Made by a program: the position numbers and the translations under genes
Assembly (NCBI GenBank): GCA_002403105.1
Contig: DHHD01000003.1
Span: 31,731 to 51,714, forward strand
Direction: 5' to 3'
DNA: 19,984 nt
Source: Anaerolineaceae bacterium UBA4781
Lineage (GTDB): Bacteria > Chloroflexota > Anaerolineae > Anaerolineales > Anaerolineaceae
Shown here: positions 1 to 7,162 of the stretch, in pieces
Position numbering within the stretch: position 1 is the stretch's first letter
Layout of the letters: each line of letters opens with the position of its first letter
The notes under the pieces: generated by a model
What the model saw: only the letters and a program-made list of their open reading frames with translations
Database searches by the model: none
Told to the model about the DNA's origin: nothing

Positions 1-611
1 AGGAGTGGATACTTGCCGGCTTTTACGATGAGATCTGCCCCCTCTTTCATTTCCAGTTCATTTAATCCAAGCAGTACAGGCCATTTTCCAGCCATGTCTT
101 TTACCAGAGGGTGAGAAGGAATCAGAATCTCGGGAGTTAATCCTTCAGGGCTCTCCACACGATCATCAAACGTGTAAATCTTTACAGGTAATATTTCTTC
201 GATAGGAGAACGGTAGTATTTGGCAGCTCCATAAATACCGGCAAAAGAATAATATCCCCCACACATTACCAACGCTCCACCTTTCGCAACCCAATCCGCC
301 AATAACCGCAGGCGGTTGGGCACTGATTTTCCATGCAGCCATGTTTCTGGGTGAAGCAGCAAAGTATTTGCACCCAGATCACTCAAGATGACAACATCGT
401 AAGTTCGAAGTTCTTCAAGCGTAAGAGGGAATTTTTCTGCAGCGAGATGCCCGGGAAGATGTGTAAAATCAATATCTGATTTTTCAAATGCTTTTCGAAT
501 AAATTCTTCACCGGTTTCATAAACTGTACTCGAGAAAAAATCCCATCCTTTATAATGGGTGGAATTGGAGACCCAAGATTCGCCTGCCAGCAGTACTTTT
601 ATTGAAGTCAT
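1..611 (-). CDS. Glutamine amidotransferase-like protein (DUF1355/PF07090 type), 3' end outside window
   Basis: About 203 codons are present, reading from the ATG at 611 to the window edge without a stop, so the C-terminal end is missing. The protein begins MTSIKVLLAGESWVSNS and contains a stretch reading GGALVMCGGYYSFAGIYGAA, followed by residues ending in EEILPV. This pattern fits the class I glutamine-amidotransferase-like fold of the DUF1355 family, which includes trehalose-utilisation-like and ThuA-like relatives. The family is structurally known but mostly without an assigned reaction. The Cys in MCGG sits near the expected nucleophile elbow, but I cannot confirm catalysis. The start is supported by a strong Shine-Dalgarno sequence, AAGGAG, six to seven bases upstream. 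The gene diverges from the cobalamin-binding gene. Relatives often sit in carbohydrate loci, so a link to the neighbouring catabolic genes is plausible but inferred. Confidence 0.72.
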   Translation of the reverse strand, partial: MTSIKVLLAGESWVSNSTHYKGWDFFSSTVYETGEEFIRKAFEKSDIDFTHLPGHLAAEKFPLTLEELRTYDVVILSDLGANTLLLHPETWLHGKSVPNRLRLLADWVAKGGALVMCGGYYSFAGIYGAAKYYRSPIEEILPVKIYTFDDRVESPEGLTPEILIPSHPLVKDMAGKWPVLLGLNELEMKEGADLIVKAGKYPL

Positions 612-706
612 AATTCTCCTTTTTTGGTATTATTGATTAAAGATTTTCGGTTTATTAATAAAAAATAGAACTTTCCAAATCCTCCGGTGTATTTTCTGAA
701 ATGTCC

Positions 707-712
707 TATAAT
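707..712 (+). promoter_or_regulatory. Probable -10 element of the B12-protein/opine dehydrogenase operon
   Basis: A perfect TATAAT lies 48 bases before the ATG at 760. No convincing -35 is visible at 16-18 bases upstream, where the sequence is around TCCGGTG, so the promoter may need an activator. If used, transcription would start near 719. That rules out the TTG at 712 as the initiation codon and supports the ATG at 760. Confidence 0.4.
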
Positions 713-759
713 TGATTTTTACTACCCATGATAATAAAAATAAAGTGGCAAGATATAAA

Positions 760-2385
760 ATGAAAACTGTAGTAGCCGGCGCCTTGGGGGAGTGTGTACA
801 CGTGGCAGGGGTCTATAATTTTCTGCGTCTGGCGGAACAATTTGGCTGGAATACTATCTTTTTGGGTCCGGCGGTTCCTGTAGAAAAATTCCTGCAAATA
901 GCAAGGGGTGAAAAAGCTGACTTGATCGCTGTTTCTTATCGCCTTACTCCCGAAACCGGCGAAAGACTTCTGGCCGAGTTTGCCGAAGCTTCAGATGATC
1001 TGCGCAGTCAAGGTATTCAATTCGCCTTTGGTGGAACAGTACCAGTGGCAGAGAAGGCAAAGAAATTAGGATTCTTTGATGCCATTTTCGACGGCACTCA
1101 GACTCGTGAGGAGATCATCACTTTTTTGCGTGGTGATGCTGTAAGTGAAAGCGGCTCCCCGATCTATCCACAGACTGCTATCGAACGGATTCTCTGGAAA
1201 AGACCTTTCCCATTACTGCGCCATCATTTTGGCCAACCTACGATCAAAGCAACTGTTGAAGGCATAGCAAAAATCGCTGACGCTAAAGTATTGGATATCA
1301 TTTCTTTGGGGATCGACCAGGACGCACAGGAGAATTTTTACCATCCCGGCAAACAGGATCCTCGCAGCACTGGCGCAGGTGGCGTACCGGTTCGTAGCCC
1401 TGACGATTATATTCGCCTTTATCAAGCTTCACGCCGTGGTAATTACCCTCTTATGCGCACCTATTCAGGGACAAGCGACCTAATCCGCCTGGCAAGCATG
1501 TATTGCGAAACAATTCACATTTGCTGGGCTGCCATTCCCCTCTTTTGGTACAACCAGATGGATGGGCGTGGACCATTCAACCTGGAAACTAGCATTCAAG
1601 AACACCAAAATTTGATCCGCTGGTACAGCGAGCATGAGGTGCCTGTTGAATTGAATGAACCCCATCACTGGGGAATGCGCGATGCCCCGGATGTATTGTA
1701 TGTCGTGGCAGCCTATCTGGCAGCTTACAATGCCAAAGCCTTTGGTACACATGATTACATTGCACAGATGATGTTCAATAGTCCACCCGGCACCTCCGAT
1801 AGAATGGATCTGGCAAAAATGTTGGCATGTCTTGAGTTGAGTACACCATTAGTTGATAAAGATTTTCGCATCTGGAAGCAAACCCGCACTGGTCTGCTTA
1901 GTTATCCGCTCGAAGAAAATGCTGCCCGTGCTCACTTGTCTTCAAGTATTTATGTACAAATGGCTCTCAAGCCAGATATTGTTCATATTGTAGGTCAGAC
2001 CGAAGCACATCACGCCGCCACCGAGCAAGATGTGATCGAAGCCAGCTTGATGGCACACAGGGTGATCGAAAACGCGCTTCTGGGTCAGCCAGGTATGTTG
2101 GATGATCCGACCATTCAACAACGGAAAGAACTTTTAATGAAGGAGGCTCAAATTACACTACAAGCCATCCGCAACCTCGCCACTGAACCCAACTCTGATG
2201 CTTTTACAGATCCCAAGATTTTGGCACAAGCTGTAGAATTGGGAATTTTAGACGCACCACAGCTGTGTAATAATAAGTTTGCCAGGGGAACAATAAAAAC
2301 AATCATCCGCGAGGGTGGGTGTGAGGTCATTGATGAAAAAGGCAATCCGCAGCCAGAAGAACAACGGCTTGCCCAATTTTTATAA
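760..2385 (+). CDS. Cobalamin-binding protein with large uncharacterised C-terminal domain (putative B12-dependent mutase)
   Basis: A 541-aa protein with a Rossmann-like B12-binding domain at residues 1-125. His14 and Gly17 in the CVHVAG stretch match the H-x-x-G part of the DxHxxG signature, with Cys12 where the Asp is usual. Ser59-x-x-Leu62 and the GG at 91-92, followed by DGTQT near 111-115, match the later domain motifs. Residues 150-541 form a conserved-looking catalytic-type region, including RTYSGTSDLIRLASMYCET (233-251) and NEPHHWGMRDAPD (299-311). I cannot place it firmly. A TIM-barrel mutase related to the glutamate-mutase E type is my best guess. The protein lacks the helical cap typical of corrinoid methyltransferases. 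The ATG at 760 is preferred because the homology starts there, although its Shine-Dalgarno is poor. It is followed 14 bases later by the opine dehydrogenase gene, so both are probably co-transcribed. Confidence 0.75.
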   Translation: MKTVVAGALGECVHVAGVYNFLRLAEQFGWNTIFLGPAVPVEKFLQIARGEKADLIAVSYRLTPETGERLLAEFAEASDDLRSQGIQFAFGGTVPVAEKAKKLGFFDAIFDGTQTREEIITFLRGDAVSESGSPIYPQTAIERILWKRPFPLLRHHFGQPTIKATVEGIAKIADAKVLDIISLGIDQDAQENFYHPGKQDPRSTGAGGVPVRSPDDYIRLYQASRRGNYPLMRTYSGTSDLIRLASMYCETIHICWAAIPLFWYNQMDGRGPFNLETSIQEHQNLIRWYSEHEVPVELNEPHHWGMRDAPDVLYVVAAYLAAYNAKAFGTHDYIAQMMFNSPPGTSDRMDLAKMLACLELSTPLVDKDFRIWKQTRTGLLSYPLEENAARAHLSSSIYVQMALKPDIVHIVGQTEAHHAATEQDVIEASLMAHRVIENALLGQPGMLDDPTIQQRKELLMKEAQITLQAIRNLATEPNSDAFTDPKILAQAVELGILDAPQLCNNKFARGTIKTIIREGGCEVIDEKGNPQPEEQRLAQFL

Positions 2386-2399
2386 AGAAGGAGAACAAA

Positions 2400-3515
2400 A
2401 TGACATATCCAAAGAGCTATACCGTTATCGGTGCTGGTAATGGTGGAAAAGCCATGGCTGCGCACCTGGCGTTGATGGGAAAAGAAGTTACTCTTTTCAA
2501 CCGCACTTTCAGCCATATCGAAGTGATCGCTAAACGCAAGGGTATCGAATTGGAGAGCTATCCGGGCGGTCCGTATGGTTTTGGAAAGATCAAAAAAGCA
2601 ACTTCGGATATTGCTGAAGCGATGCAAGACGCAGAAGTGATCATGGTTGTCATTCCTTCTTCGGGTCATGCAGATGTTGCGAAATTGATCACTCCCTATG
2701 TTCGGGATGGGCAGATCATACTTTTGAATCCGGGGCGTACTTTTGGATCCATCGAGTTTGATATGACCATGCGCCGGGAAGGTTGTACAGCCAACGTGAT
2801 CGTTTCCGAAACTGAAACTTTCATTTATGCTAGCCGTGCTGATGGACCAGCCCAGGCACGAATTTTCCGCATCAAGGAAGCTGTTCCCATTGCAGCCTTG
2901 CCAGCCAATAAAACGGAACTTGTATTACGCGCCATTGAAGACGTGTACCCACAATTTATTGATGGCATTGATGTTTTGCATACCGGTTTGAATAACATGG
3001 GTGCAATTTTCCACCCCACTTTGACAATTTTAAATGCCGGCCGTATCGAATCGACACATGGTGACTTTGAATTCTATATTGATGGAGTTACTCCATCCGT
3101 TGGGTATGTGCTTGAAGCGTTGGACCGCGAACGCGTGACTGTTGCTTCATCGGTGGGTATTCGTGCCCGCACTGCTCAGGAATGGTTGGAACTCGCTTAC
3201 AATGTGCAGGGCAAAGATCTGCGCGAAGCTATCCATAATCAGAGCGGATACTATGGTATCAAAGCGCCTTCTACCCTATCGCATCGTTATATTTTTGAAG
3301 ATGTGCCCATGAGCCTAGTTCCCATTGCTTCGCTGGGTAGCCAATATGGAATTTCAGTGCGTGGTATTGACAGCATGATCCGCCTGGCTTGTATCATCCA
3401 CAAAACAGATTACTATCGTACCGGAAGAACCGTGGATAAATTGGGTATTAAGGATCTCAGTATTGCAGAACTCAATACTTATGTAAAAGAAGGTATTCTT
3501 CACAATTTGGCATAA
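2400..3515 (+). CDS. NAD(P)-dependent octopine/nopaline-type (opine) dehydrogenase family protein
   Basis: A 371-aa protein. The N-terminal Rossmann domain shows GAGNGGKAMAAHLALMGKEV (11-30), the dinucleotide-binding glycine loop, and the ELESYPGG segment typical of the family. The C-terminal helical domain (about 185-371) carries GLNNMGAIFHPTLTILNAG. Asn198 and the His-Pro at 205-206 match the conserved N-x(6)-HP region, whose His is catalytic in octopine dehydrogenases. The family reductively condenses an amino acid with a 2-keto acid, or runs in reverse to split opines. Substrate and direction cannot be read from the sequence. It is slightly shorter than animal octopine dehydrogenases (about 400 aa). 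The start has a strong Shine-Dalgarno, AAGGAG, seven bases upstream. It lies 14 bases after the B12-binding gene, so the two form an operon. No obvious intrinsic terminator follows. Confidence 0.85.
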   Translation: MTYPKSYTVIGAGNGGKAMAAHLALMGKEVTLFNRTFSHIEVIAKRKGIELESYPGGPYGFGKIKKATSDIAEAMQDAEVIMVVIPSSGHADVAKLITPYVRDGQIILLNPGRTFGSIEFDMTMRREGCTANVIVSETETFIYASRADGPAQARIFRIKEAVPIAALPANKTELVLRAIEDVYPQFIDGIDVLHTGLNNMGAIFHPTLTILNAGRIESTHGDFEFYIDGVTPSVGYVLEALDRERVTVASSVGIRARTAQEWLELAYNVQGKDLREAIHNQSGYYGIKAPSTLSHRYIFEDVPMSLVPIASLGSQYGISVRGIDSMIRLACIIHKTDYYRTGRTVDKLGIKDLSIAELNTYVKEGILHNLA

Positions 3516-3538
3516 TAGTTGCACCTCTATTAATGATA

Positions 3539-3566
3539 TTGCCAACCTTTAAAAATTAGCTATAAT
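3539..3566 (+). promoter_or_regulatory. Sigma-70-type promoter of the secreted repeat protein
   Basis: TTGCCA at 3539-3544 and TATAAT at 3561-3566 are separated by 16 bases. The predicted start near 3573 leaves an approximately 88-nt leader before the ATG at 3661. The leader can form two small hairpins: AGCAGG (3576-3581) with CCTGCT (3595-3600), and AAGGG (3620-3624) with CCCTT (3631-3635). I recognise no known riboswitch in it. Confidence 0.65.
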
Positions 3567-3660
3567 GAAAGCTGAAGCAGGGGTATGTGCTGTTCCTGCT
3601 GCGCCGCTTTTGTTACATGAAGGGTTTTTGCCCTTGAAAGGTTTGATTACGGAGGAAATC

Positions 3661-3730
3661 ATGAAAAAGAAATTTGCTCTACTTATAGCATTGCTGCTGG
3701 TCCTGGTAATCTGCGCCCCCGTCCAAGCAG
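3661..3730 (+). other. Signal-peptide coding segment
   Basis: It encodes a lysine-rich N-terminus, about 15 hydrophobic residues and an A-x-A-like site (PVQA). Export through the Sec pathway is inferred. Confidence 0.75.
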
Positions 3731-4365
3731 CTACCTACCCCACTTTTGGAATTCTGAGCGTCGTTGTGGATGAATCGGTCACGATCAGCACCAATTTATT
3801 CCCTGCTAATGAACTCTATTACGTCTATATGGGATACAACGGAACATTGGGTATCAATGGTATTCTTGTCACCAAGATCTGGACTGGTTCCGGTGGAACA
3901 TTCAAGGCAAAATTCTATATCCCGGATGAACTCAAGGGAGAAGATGTCATCGCTATCCGCCTTGAAAGCCCCACTACCCCATACTACAGTTACAATTTTT
4001 TCTATAACACCACATCCTATACATCCACGTATACAACCAGTACTTCTACCGCTCCTCGCCCATACACACCCAATGACTTTCCAACCTTTAATATCATTGG
4101 TGTTGTTGAGGGTGAATCAGTATCAGTAGAAACCAAATACTTCCCGGCGGATGACATGTTTGGTGTATATATGAAAGATGGGGCTTCCGCTGCAAAAACC
4201 TGGTATTATGTGGCTGGGTTGAATTCAGCAGATGGGGGATCATTTGAAGCAACCTTTACCATTCCGACAGAACTGCAGTGGAAAGAAAAGATCGCCATTA
4301 AATTTTATAACCTCGATGAAGATTACATCACTTACAATCTATTTGAGAATAACGATTATCCATAG
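3661..4365 (+). CDS. Secreted protein with two tandem homologous domains, function unknown
   Basis: A 234-aa protein with a clear Sec signal peptide: MKKK, then a long Leu/Val-rich core, then a likely cleavage after PVQA (residue 23 or 24). The mature part consists of two related beta-rich units of about 90 residues. The first begins YPTFGILSVVVDESVTI and the second FPTFNIIGVVEGESVSV. Both continue with FPA(N/D), YMxxG, GG(T/S)F(K/E)A, IP(D/T)EL, IAI and Y-x-YN-x-F. A Ser/Thr/Tyr-rich linker (around residues 117-137) separates them. I do not recognise the fold. Duplication of an extracellular binding or adhesion module is the simplest reading. The ATG at 3661 is preferred to the in-frame ATG at 3565, because it has a GGAGG Shine-Dalgarno and starts the signal peptide. 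The gene has its own promoter and a terminator behind it. Confidence 0.85.
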   Translation: MKKKFALLIALLLVLVICAPVQAATYPTFGILSVVVDESVTISTNLFPANELYYVYMGYNGTLGINGILVTKIWTGSGGTFKAKFYIPDELKGEDVIAIRLESPTTPYYSYNFFYNTTSYTSTYTTSTSTAPRPYTPNDFPTFNIIGVVEGESVSVETKYFPADDMFGVYMKDGASAAKTWYYVAGLNSADGGSFEATFTIPTELQWKEKIAIKFYNLDEDYITYNLFENNDYP

Positions 4366-4383
4366 ATCAAAATCTGTAGTGAT

Positions 4384-4414
4384 AAAGACCTCGCTGAAAC
4401 AGCGAGGTCTTTTT
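4384..4414 (+). terminator. Rho-independent terminator after the secreted repeat protein
   Basis: A 13-bp perfect stem (4384-4396 paired with 4400-4412) with an AAA loop is followed by a run of T to 4414. It lies 18 bases after the stop codon. On the minus strand the T run is only three bases, so it probably ends mainly the plus-strand transcript. Confidence 0.93.
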
Positions 4415-4435
4415 ATTTCAAAAGTGAAATCTTGT

Positions 4436-4933
4436 TCAATTGGGGATGGATAGGATACGCACATTAACCATACCAGCTTTTATTTTAACGATCTGTTCCC
4501 AGTCCTGTTCCAGAAATGGCAGCATGCGTTGGTCCACCAGCACATAATCTGCTCCGCGGCAGCCTATTTCCAATACAGAGTCATGCCCTTCAAAAATCCA
4601 CACGGCATGCCCCAGATACGCGAAACCCAGCAGGTAATCAAAAAATGGGATGGCATGGCGGATATCAGTTCGCAGCGCTTCCATATAGGTATAAGCAATA
4701 ACGGCTATCTTGAGAGAACGATCAGTCGGCATTAATTCTTCAAGCACGATCCGTGATTCAAGAGGTAATGTATCAGGTGGATAGGAGTCTTTTATCAGCA
4801 GCAGTCTTCCCGGAGATACGATCACAACTCGCCGCAGATGTGTTCCATCTGCCAGAATTGTCTCCTCTTCTGCCAGGCTTTTTGCCTGATCAAAGATTTC
4901 ATCTAACCCGGGACGAACATCTACCTCTGGCAT
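4436..4933 (-). CDS. Hypothetical protein, 165 aa, no recognised family
   Basis: An uninterrupted frame starts MPEVDVRPGLDEIF and ends NVRILSIPN. The composition is normal for a soluble cytoplasmic protein, with no signal peptide or membrane helix. A segment reading IGCRGADYVLVDQRMLPFL (near residues 123-141) alternates like a buried beta strand and loop. I cannot assign a fold or reaction. The ATG at 4933 is the only Met before residue 68, but it has no clear Shine-Dalgarno. The gene is convergent with the secreted protein and divergent from the YjbQ homologue, 199 bp away. The length of the frame and the terminator-bounded position support a real gene, but less firmly than its neighbours. 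Confidence 0.6.
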   Translation of the reverse strand: MPEVDVRPGLDEIFDQAKSLAEEETILADGTHLRRVVIVSPGRLLLIKDSYPPDTLPLESRIVLEELMPTDRSLKIAVIAYTYMEALRTDIRHAIPFFDYLLGFAYLGHAVWIFEGHDSVLEIGCRGADYVLVDQRMLPFLEQDWEQIVKIKAGMVNVRILSIPN

Positions 4934-5132
4934 ATGTACAGTAAATAATTACTCGTTTCCCATCGTCTCCTCAACCATTAAGTGTACTGTATTTATTTTA
5001 ATTTTTTGTAAATGAAACTACCAATATTTTTTCTCTGTGTTAATATTTCTTCATAAACAAAATGTGTCTGATCAACCCATCAACAGCAGCTATTTTTATG
5101 GAAAAATAAAAATCTTTTCACAGGAGTAAAAA
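4934..5132. promoter_or_regulatory. Divergent AT-rich intergenic region with a TACAGTA/TACTGTA inverted pair
   Basis: This 199-bp gap must hold the promoters of the 165-aa gene and the YjbQ homologue, but I cannot pick a consensus -35/-10 pair with confidence. TACAGTA at 4937-4943 is the reverse complement of TACTGTA at 4985-4991. Each sits in a TGTAC-W-GTA context, which could be a pair of regulator sites. An AT-only hairpin (5092-5099 with 5106-5113) lies in the leader just before the plus-strand gene. Confidence 0.3.
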
Positions 5133-5552
5133 ATGAAAAGTCATCGCAAGGAGTTATGGTTCAATATTCCCTCCCGTAGAGCGTTTCTTAATATCACTCC
5201 ACAGGTAGAAAGTTGTATCCATGAAAGTGGTGTTCAGCAAGGATTGTGCTTGGTAAATGCCATGCATATTACCGCCAGCGTATATATTAATGATGATGAA
5301 GATGGTCTACTGCAAGACTACGATTCCTGGTTGGAGAAACTCGCTCCGCATGAACCGGTCAGTGGGTATCAGCACAACCGTACCGGGGAGGATAATGCAG
5401 ATGCACACATGAAACGCCAGATCATGGGGCGTGAAGTCGTGGTTGCCATTACAGACGGAAGGTTGGATCTGGGTCCATGGGAACAGATCTTTTATGGAGA
5501 ATTTGACGGAAAACGGAAAAAGCGAGTGTTGGTGAAGATCATTGGGGAATAA
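5133..5552 (+). CDS. yjbQ: YjbQ/UPF0047 family protein (secondary thiamine-phosphate synthase-like)
   Basis: A 139-aa protein matching the usual length of the YjbQ family. Typical features are an N-terminal RKELWFNIPSRRAFLNIT strand region, GLCLVNAMHITASVYIND (near residues 37-54), HEPVSGYQHNRTGEDNADAH (near 73-92) and the final GPWEQIFYGEFDGKR. The conserved His and Asn/Asp residues of these motifs are all present. The family forms a small beta-barrel trimer. Some members rescue thiamine phosphate synthase mutants when over-expressed, but the true cellular reaction is not settled. The start is supported by CAGGAG placed eight bases before the ATG. No thiamine gene is nearby, and the gene seems to be a single transcription unit. 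Its stop codon lies inside a long hairpin. Confidence 0.92.
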   Translation: MKSHRKELWFNIPSRRAFLNITPQVESCIHESGVQQGLCLVNAMHITASVYINDDEDGLLQDYDSWLEKLAPHEPVSGYQHNRTGEDNADAHMKRQIMGREVVVAITDGRLDLGPWEQIFYGEFDGKRKKRVLVKIIGE

Positions 5553-5569
5553 TCTATTTATTCCCCAAT
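5541..5569. terminator. Hairpin across the yjbQ stop codon, possible U-less bidirectional terminator
   Basis: A 12-bp perfect stem (5541-5552 paired with 5558-5569) has a 5-base loop, TCTAT. It covers the TAA of yjbQ at 5550-5552 and ends five bases before the end of the convergent kinase gene. Neither side has a T run, so it is not a classical intrinsic terminator. It may block read-through between the two convergent genes or protect 3' ends. Confidence 0.5.
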
Positions 5570-5573
5570 CGGT

Positions 5574-7148
5574 TCAATCGTTTAAATTTTTGTAGATTCC
5601 TTTCATCTGTTTATAAACAGAACAGAAAATCTTAAAGCGTTCATCATAAATGCTACGATTGATCGTTTTTGGTTGATAAGAATGTTGAAAATTCACCAAA
5701 TCCGGAATATCTGCAAAATTGATTTCTCCTAATCCTGCCGCTGCGATCCAGGCTGCTCCGCGCGCATTGGCGCAAATGGGGTCATCCGCTTGTTTGATCT
5801 CCACGTTCATCACATCTGCAAAGATCTGGCACCAAACATTGGATTGCGCTCCACCGCCAACAATATTTATGGTTTCTACTTTTCGTTTAAGGAATTTTTC
5901 TACAGGCGCCAGCATCCAGCGCGTGTTGAATGCGATCCCTTCCAAAAATGCACGGATGATATCTTCACGATTGTTGTTGAGTGAAAGGTTGAAAAGACCA
6001 GCACGTACATTCCTGTCATCCACAGGTGCCCGCTCTCCCCAGATCCAGGGAGTATAGATCACGCCATGGCTGCCAGCGGGTACCCTTTCTGCAATTTGAT
6101 CCAGTACTTTGAAGATATCCGGGACATCTGCTTCTTGCAGCAGCTCGTCCTGATGGTAAAGAACCTTATCGCGTAAAAAAGTGAGATTTCCACCTGCGGT
6201 AGCCTGCAAGGCAGTCAGAAGATAGCGCCCCGGTAGCGCGCATGGCACAGAAGCCAGAGAGGAGGTAATATCGGTTTTTTTATAGGGAACATGAGCTGCC
6301 ATCCAGGAGGAAGTTCCAATATAAAGATGCATGGCATAATCCTCAACCGCGCCAGCTCCAATGGCAGCGGCTGTATTATCGATCGAACCAGCTACCACTT
6401 TCACATTGGTATCCAACCCAAGCTCTGCTGCCACCTCCGGCAGCAGTGTTCCCAATACTGTGGTACAAGATACGATCTCAGGTAGTTTCTCTTTATCGAT
6501 CCCCAGTGTTCGAATCAGGGCATCATCATAATGAATATTATCCGGATCGCGGTTATCAGTCACCCAGGAAGTGAGAATGGAATCAACAGTAGCTGTGTAA
6601 CGCCCTGTTAACCGCAGGTTCATATAATCCAGAACATTAAGAAATTGATGGGTCTTTTCGTAGATAGCAGGTAGTTCATCACGGATATAGAGCATATGCC
6701 CGGCGGGATCTTTACCGGTCATGGATGGCATTCCACCTGTCAGCCTGATAAACTGGAGAACTTTGGATAAAGCTGCTCCATTAATATTCAGCAGTCCTCT
6801 TAACTGTTTTTTTAGGTTGTCTGCTCCTCGCATATCCATCCAGAGAATGCAGTTTGAAAGAGGTTTTCCATTTTTATCTACCGGTAGGGTACCTTCACCT
6901 TGAGTGGAACAACATACTGCCAGGATGGAACCCGCATTCTTTTTTTGTTCATTTATCAGGCGTTTTGCTGCGCCCATGAAAGCTTGCCACCATTCATCCG
7001 GTGCCTGCTCTGTTCCGCCATCCGAGGTGAGGATCAGCCGCAAGGGTTGGCTTTCCCAACCCAGTACCTGCCCGGTCACGGTGATCAGAGCCACCTTTAC
7101 ACCGGAGGTTCCCAGATCAACTGCCAGAATTGACTTATTGGATGCCAT
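5574..7148 (-). CDS. FGGY-family carbohydrate kinase (xylulokinase-like)
   Basis: A 524-aa kinase of the ASKHA fold that phosphorylates a sugar or polyol with ATP. The phosphate-1 loop is ILAVDLGTSGVKVAL (7-21) with Asp11. ILWMDMRG (101-108) fits the substrate-binding strand, and AGSIDNTAAAIGAGA (253-267) carries the likely catalytic base Asp257. VVGGGAQSNVWCQIFADVM in the C-terminal half is the adenosine-binding region. Length and motifs are those of xylulokinase-type FGGY kinases, but the actual substrate cannot be inferred. The start has GAGGA seven or more bases upstream. It is the last gene of the operon, 14 bases after the transporter gene. Placed with a class II aldolase, it would make the phosphorylated substrate that the aldolase cleaves, as in fuculose or ribulose pathways (inference). 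Confidence 0.92.
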   Translation of the reverse strand: MASNKSILAVDLGTSGVKVALITVTGQVLGWESQPLRLILTSDGGTEQAPDEWWQAFMGAAKRLINEQKKNAGSILAVCCSTQGEGTLPVDKNGKPLSNCILWMDMRGADNLKKQLRGLLNINGAALSKVLQFIRLTGGMPSMTGKDPAGHMLYIRDELPAIYEKTHQFLNVLDYMNLRLTGRYTATVDSILTSWVTDNRDPDNIHYDDALIRTLGIDKEKLPEIVSCTTVLGTLLPEVAAELGLDTNVKVVAGSIDNTAAAIGAGAVEDYAMHLYIGTSSWMAAHVPYKKTDITSSLASVPCALPGRYLLTALQATAGGNLTFLRDKVLYHQDELLQEADVPDIFKVLDQIAERVPAGSHGVIYTPWIWGERAPVDDRNVRAGLFNLSLNNNREDIIRAFLEGIAFNTRWMLAPVEKFLKRKVETINIVGGGAQSNVWCQIFADVMNVEIKQADDPICANARGAAWIAAAGLGEINFADIPDLVNFQHSYQPKTINRSIYDERFKIFCSVYKQMKGIYKNLND

Positions 7149-7162
7149 GTATGATCCTCTTT

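Noticed and set aside
712..759. TTG start of the B12 protein at 712
   Set aside because: It falls at the end of a TATAAT and before the expected transcript start. The conserved domain begins at the ATG at 760.
2148..2669. 173-codon open frame on the minus strand
   Set aside because: It lies antisense across two well-supported genes and has no domain. It is a shadow frame.
3565..3660. Upstream ATG at 3565 extending the secreted protein
   Set aside because: That ATG overlaps the promoter -10, lacks a ribosome site, and would place 32 residues before a perfect signal peptide.
3567..3660. Cyclic di-GMP or cobalamin riboswitch in the leader
   Set aside because: The known conserved cores of these classes are not present.
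5092..5113. AT-only hairpin before yjbQ
   Set aside because: Only A/T pairs in AT-rich DNA, probably chance. It is kept as a note in the intergenic feature.
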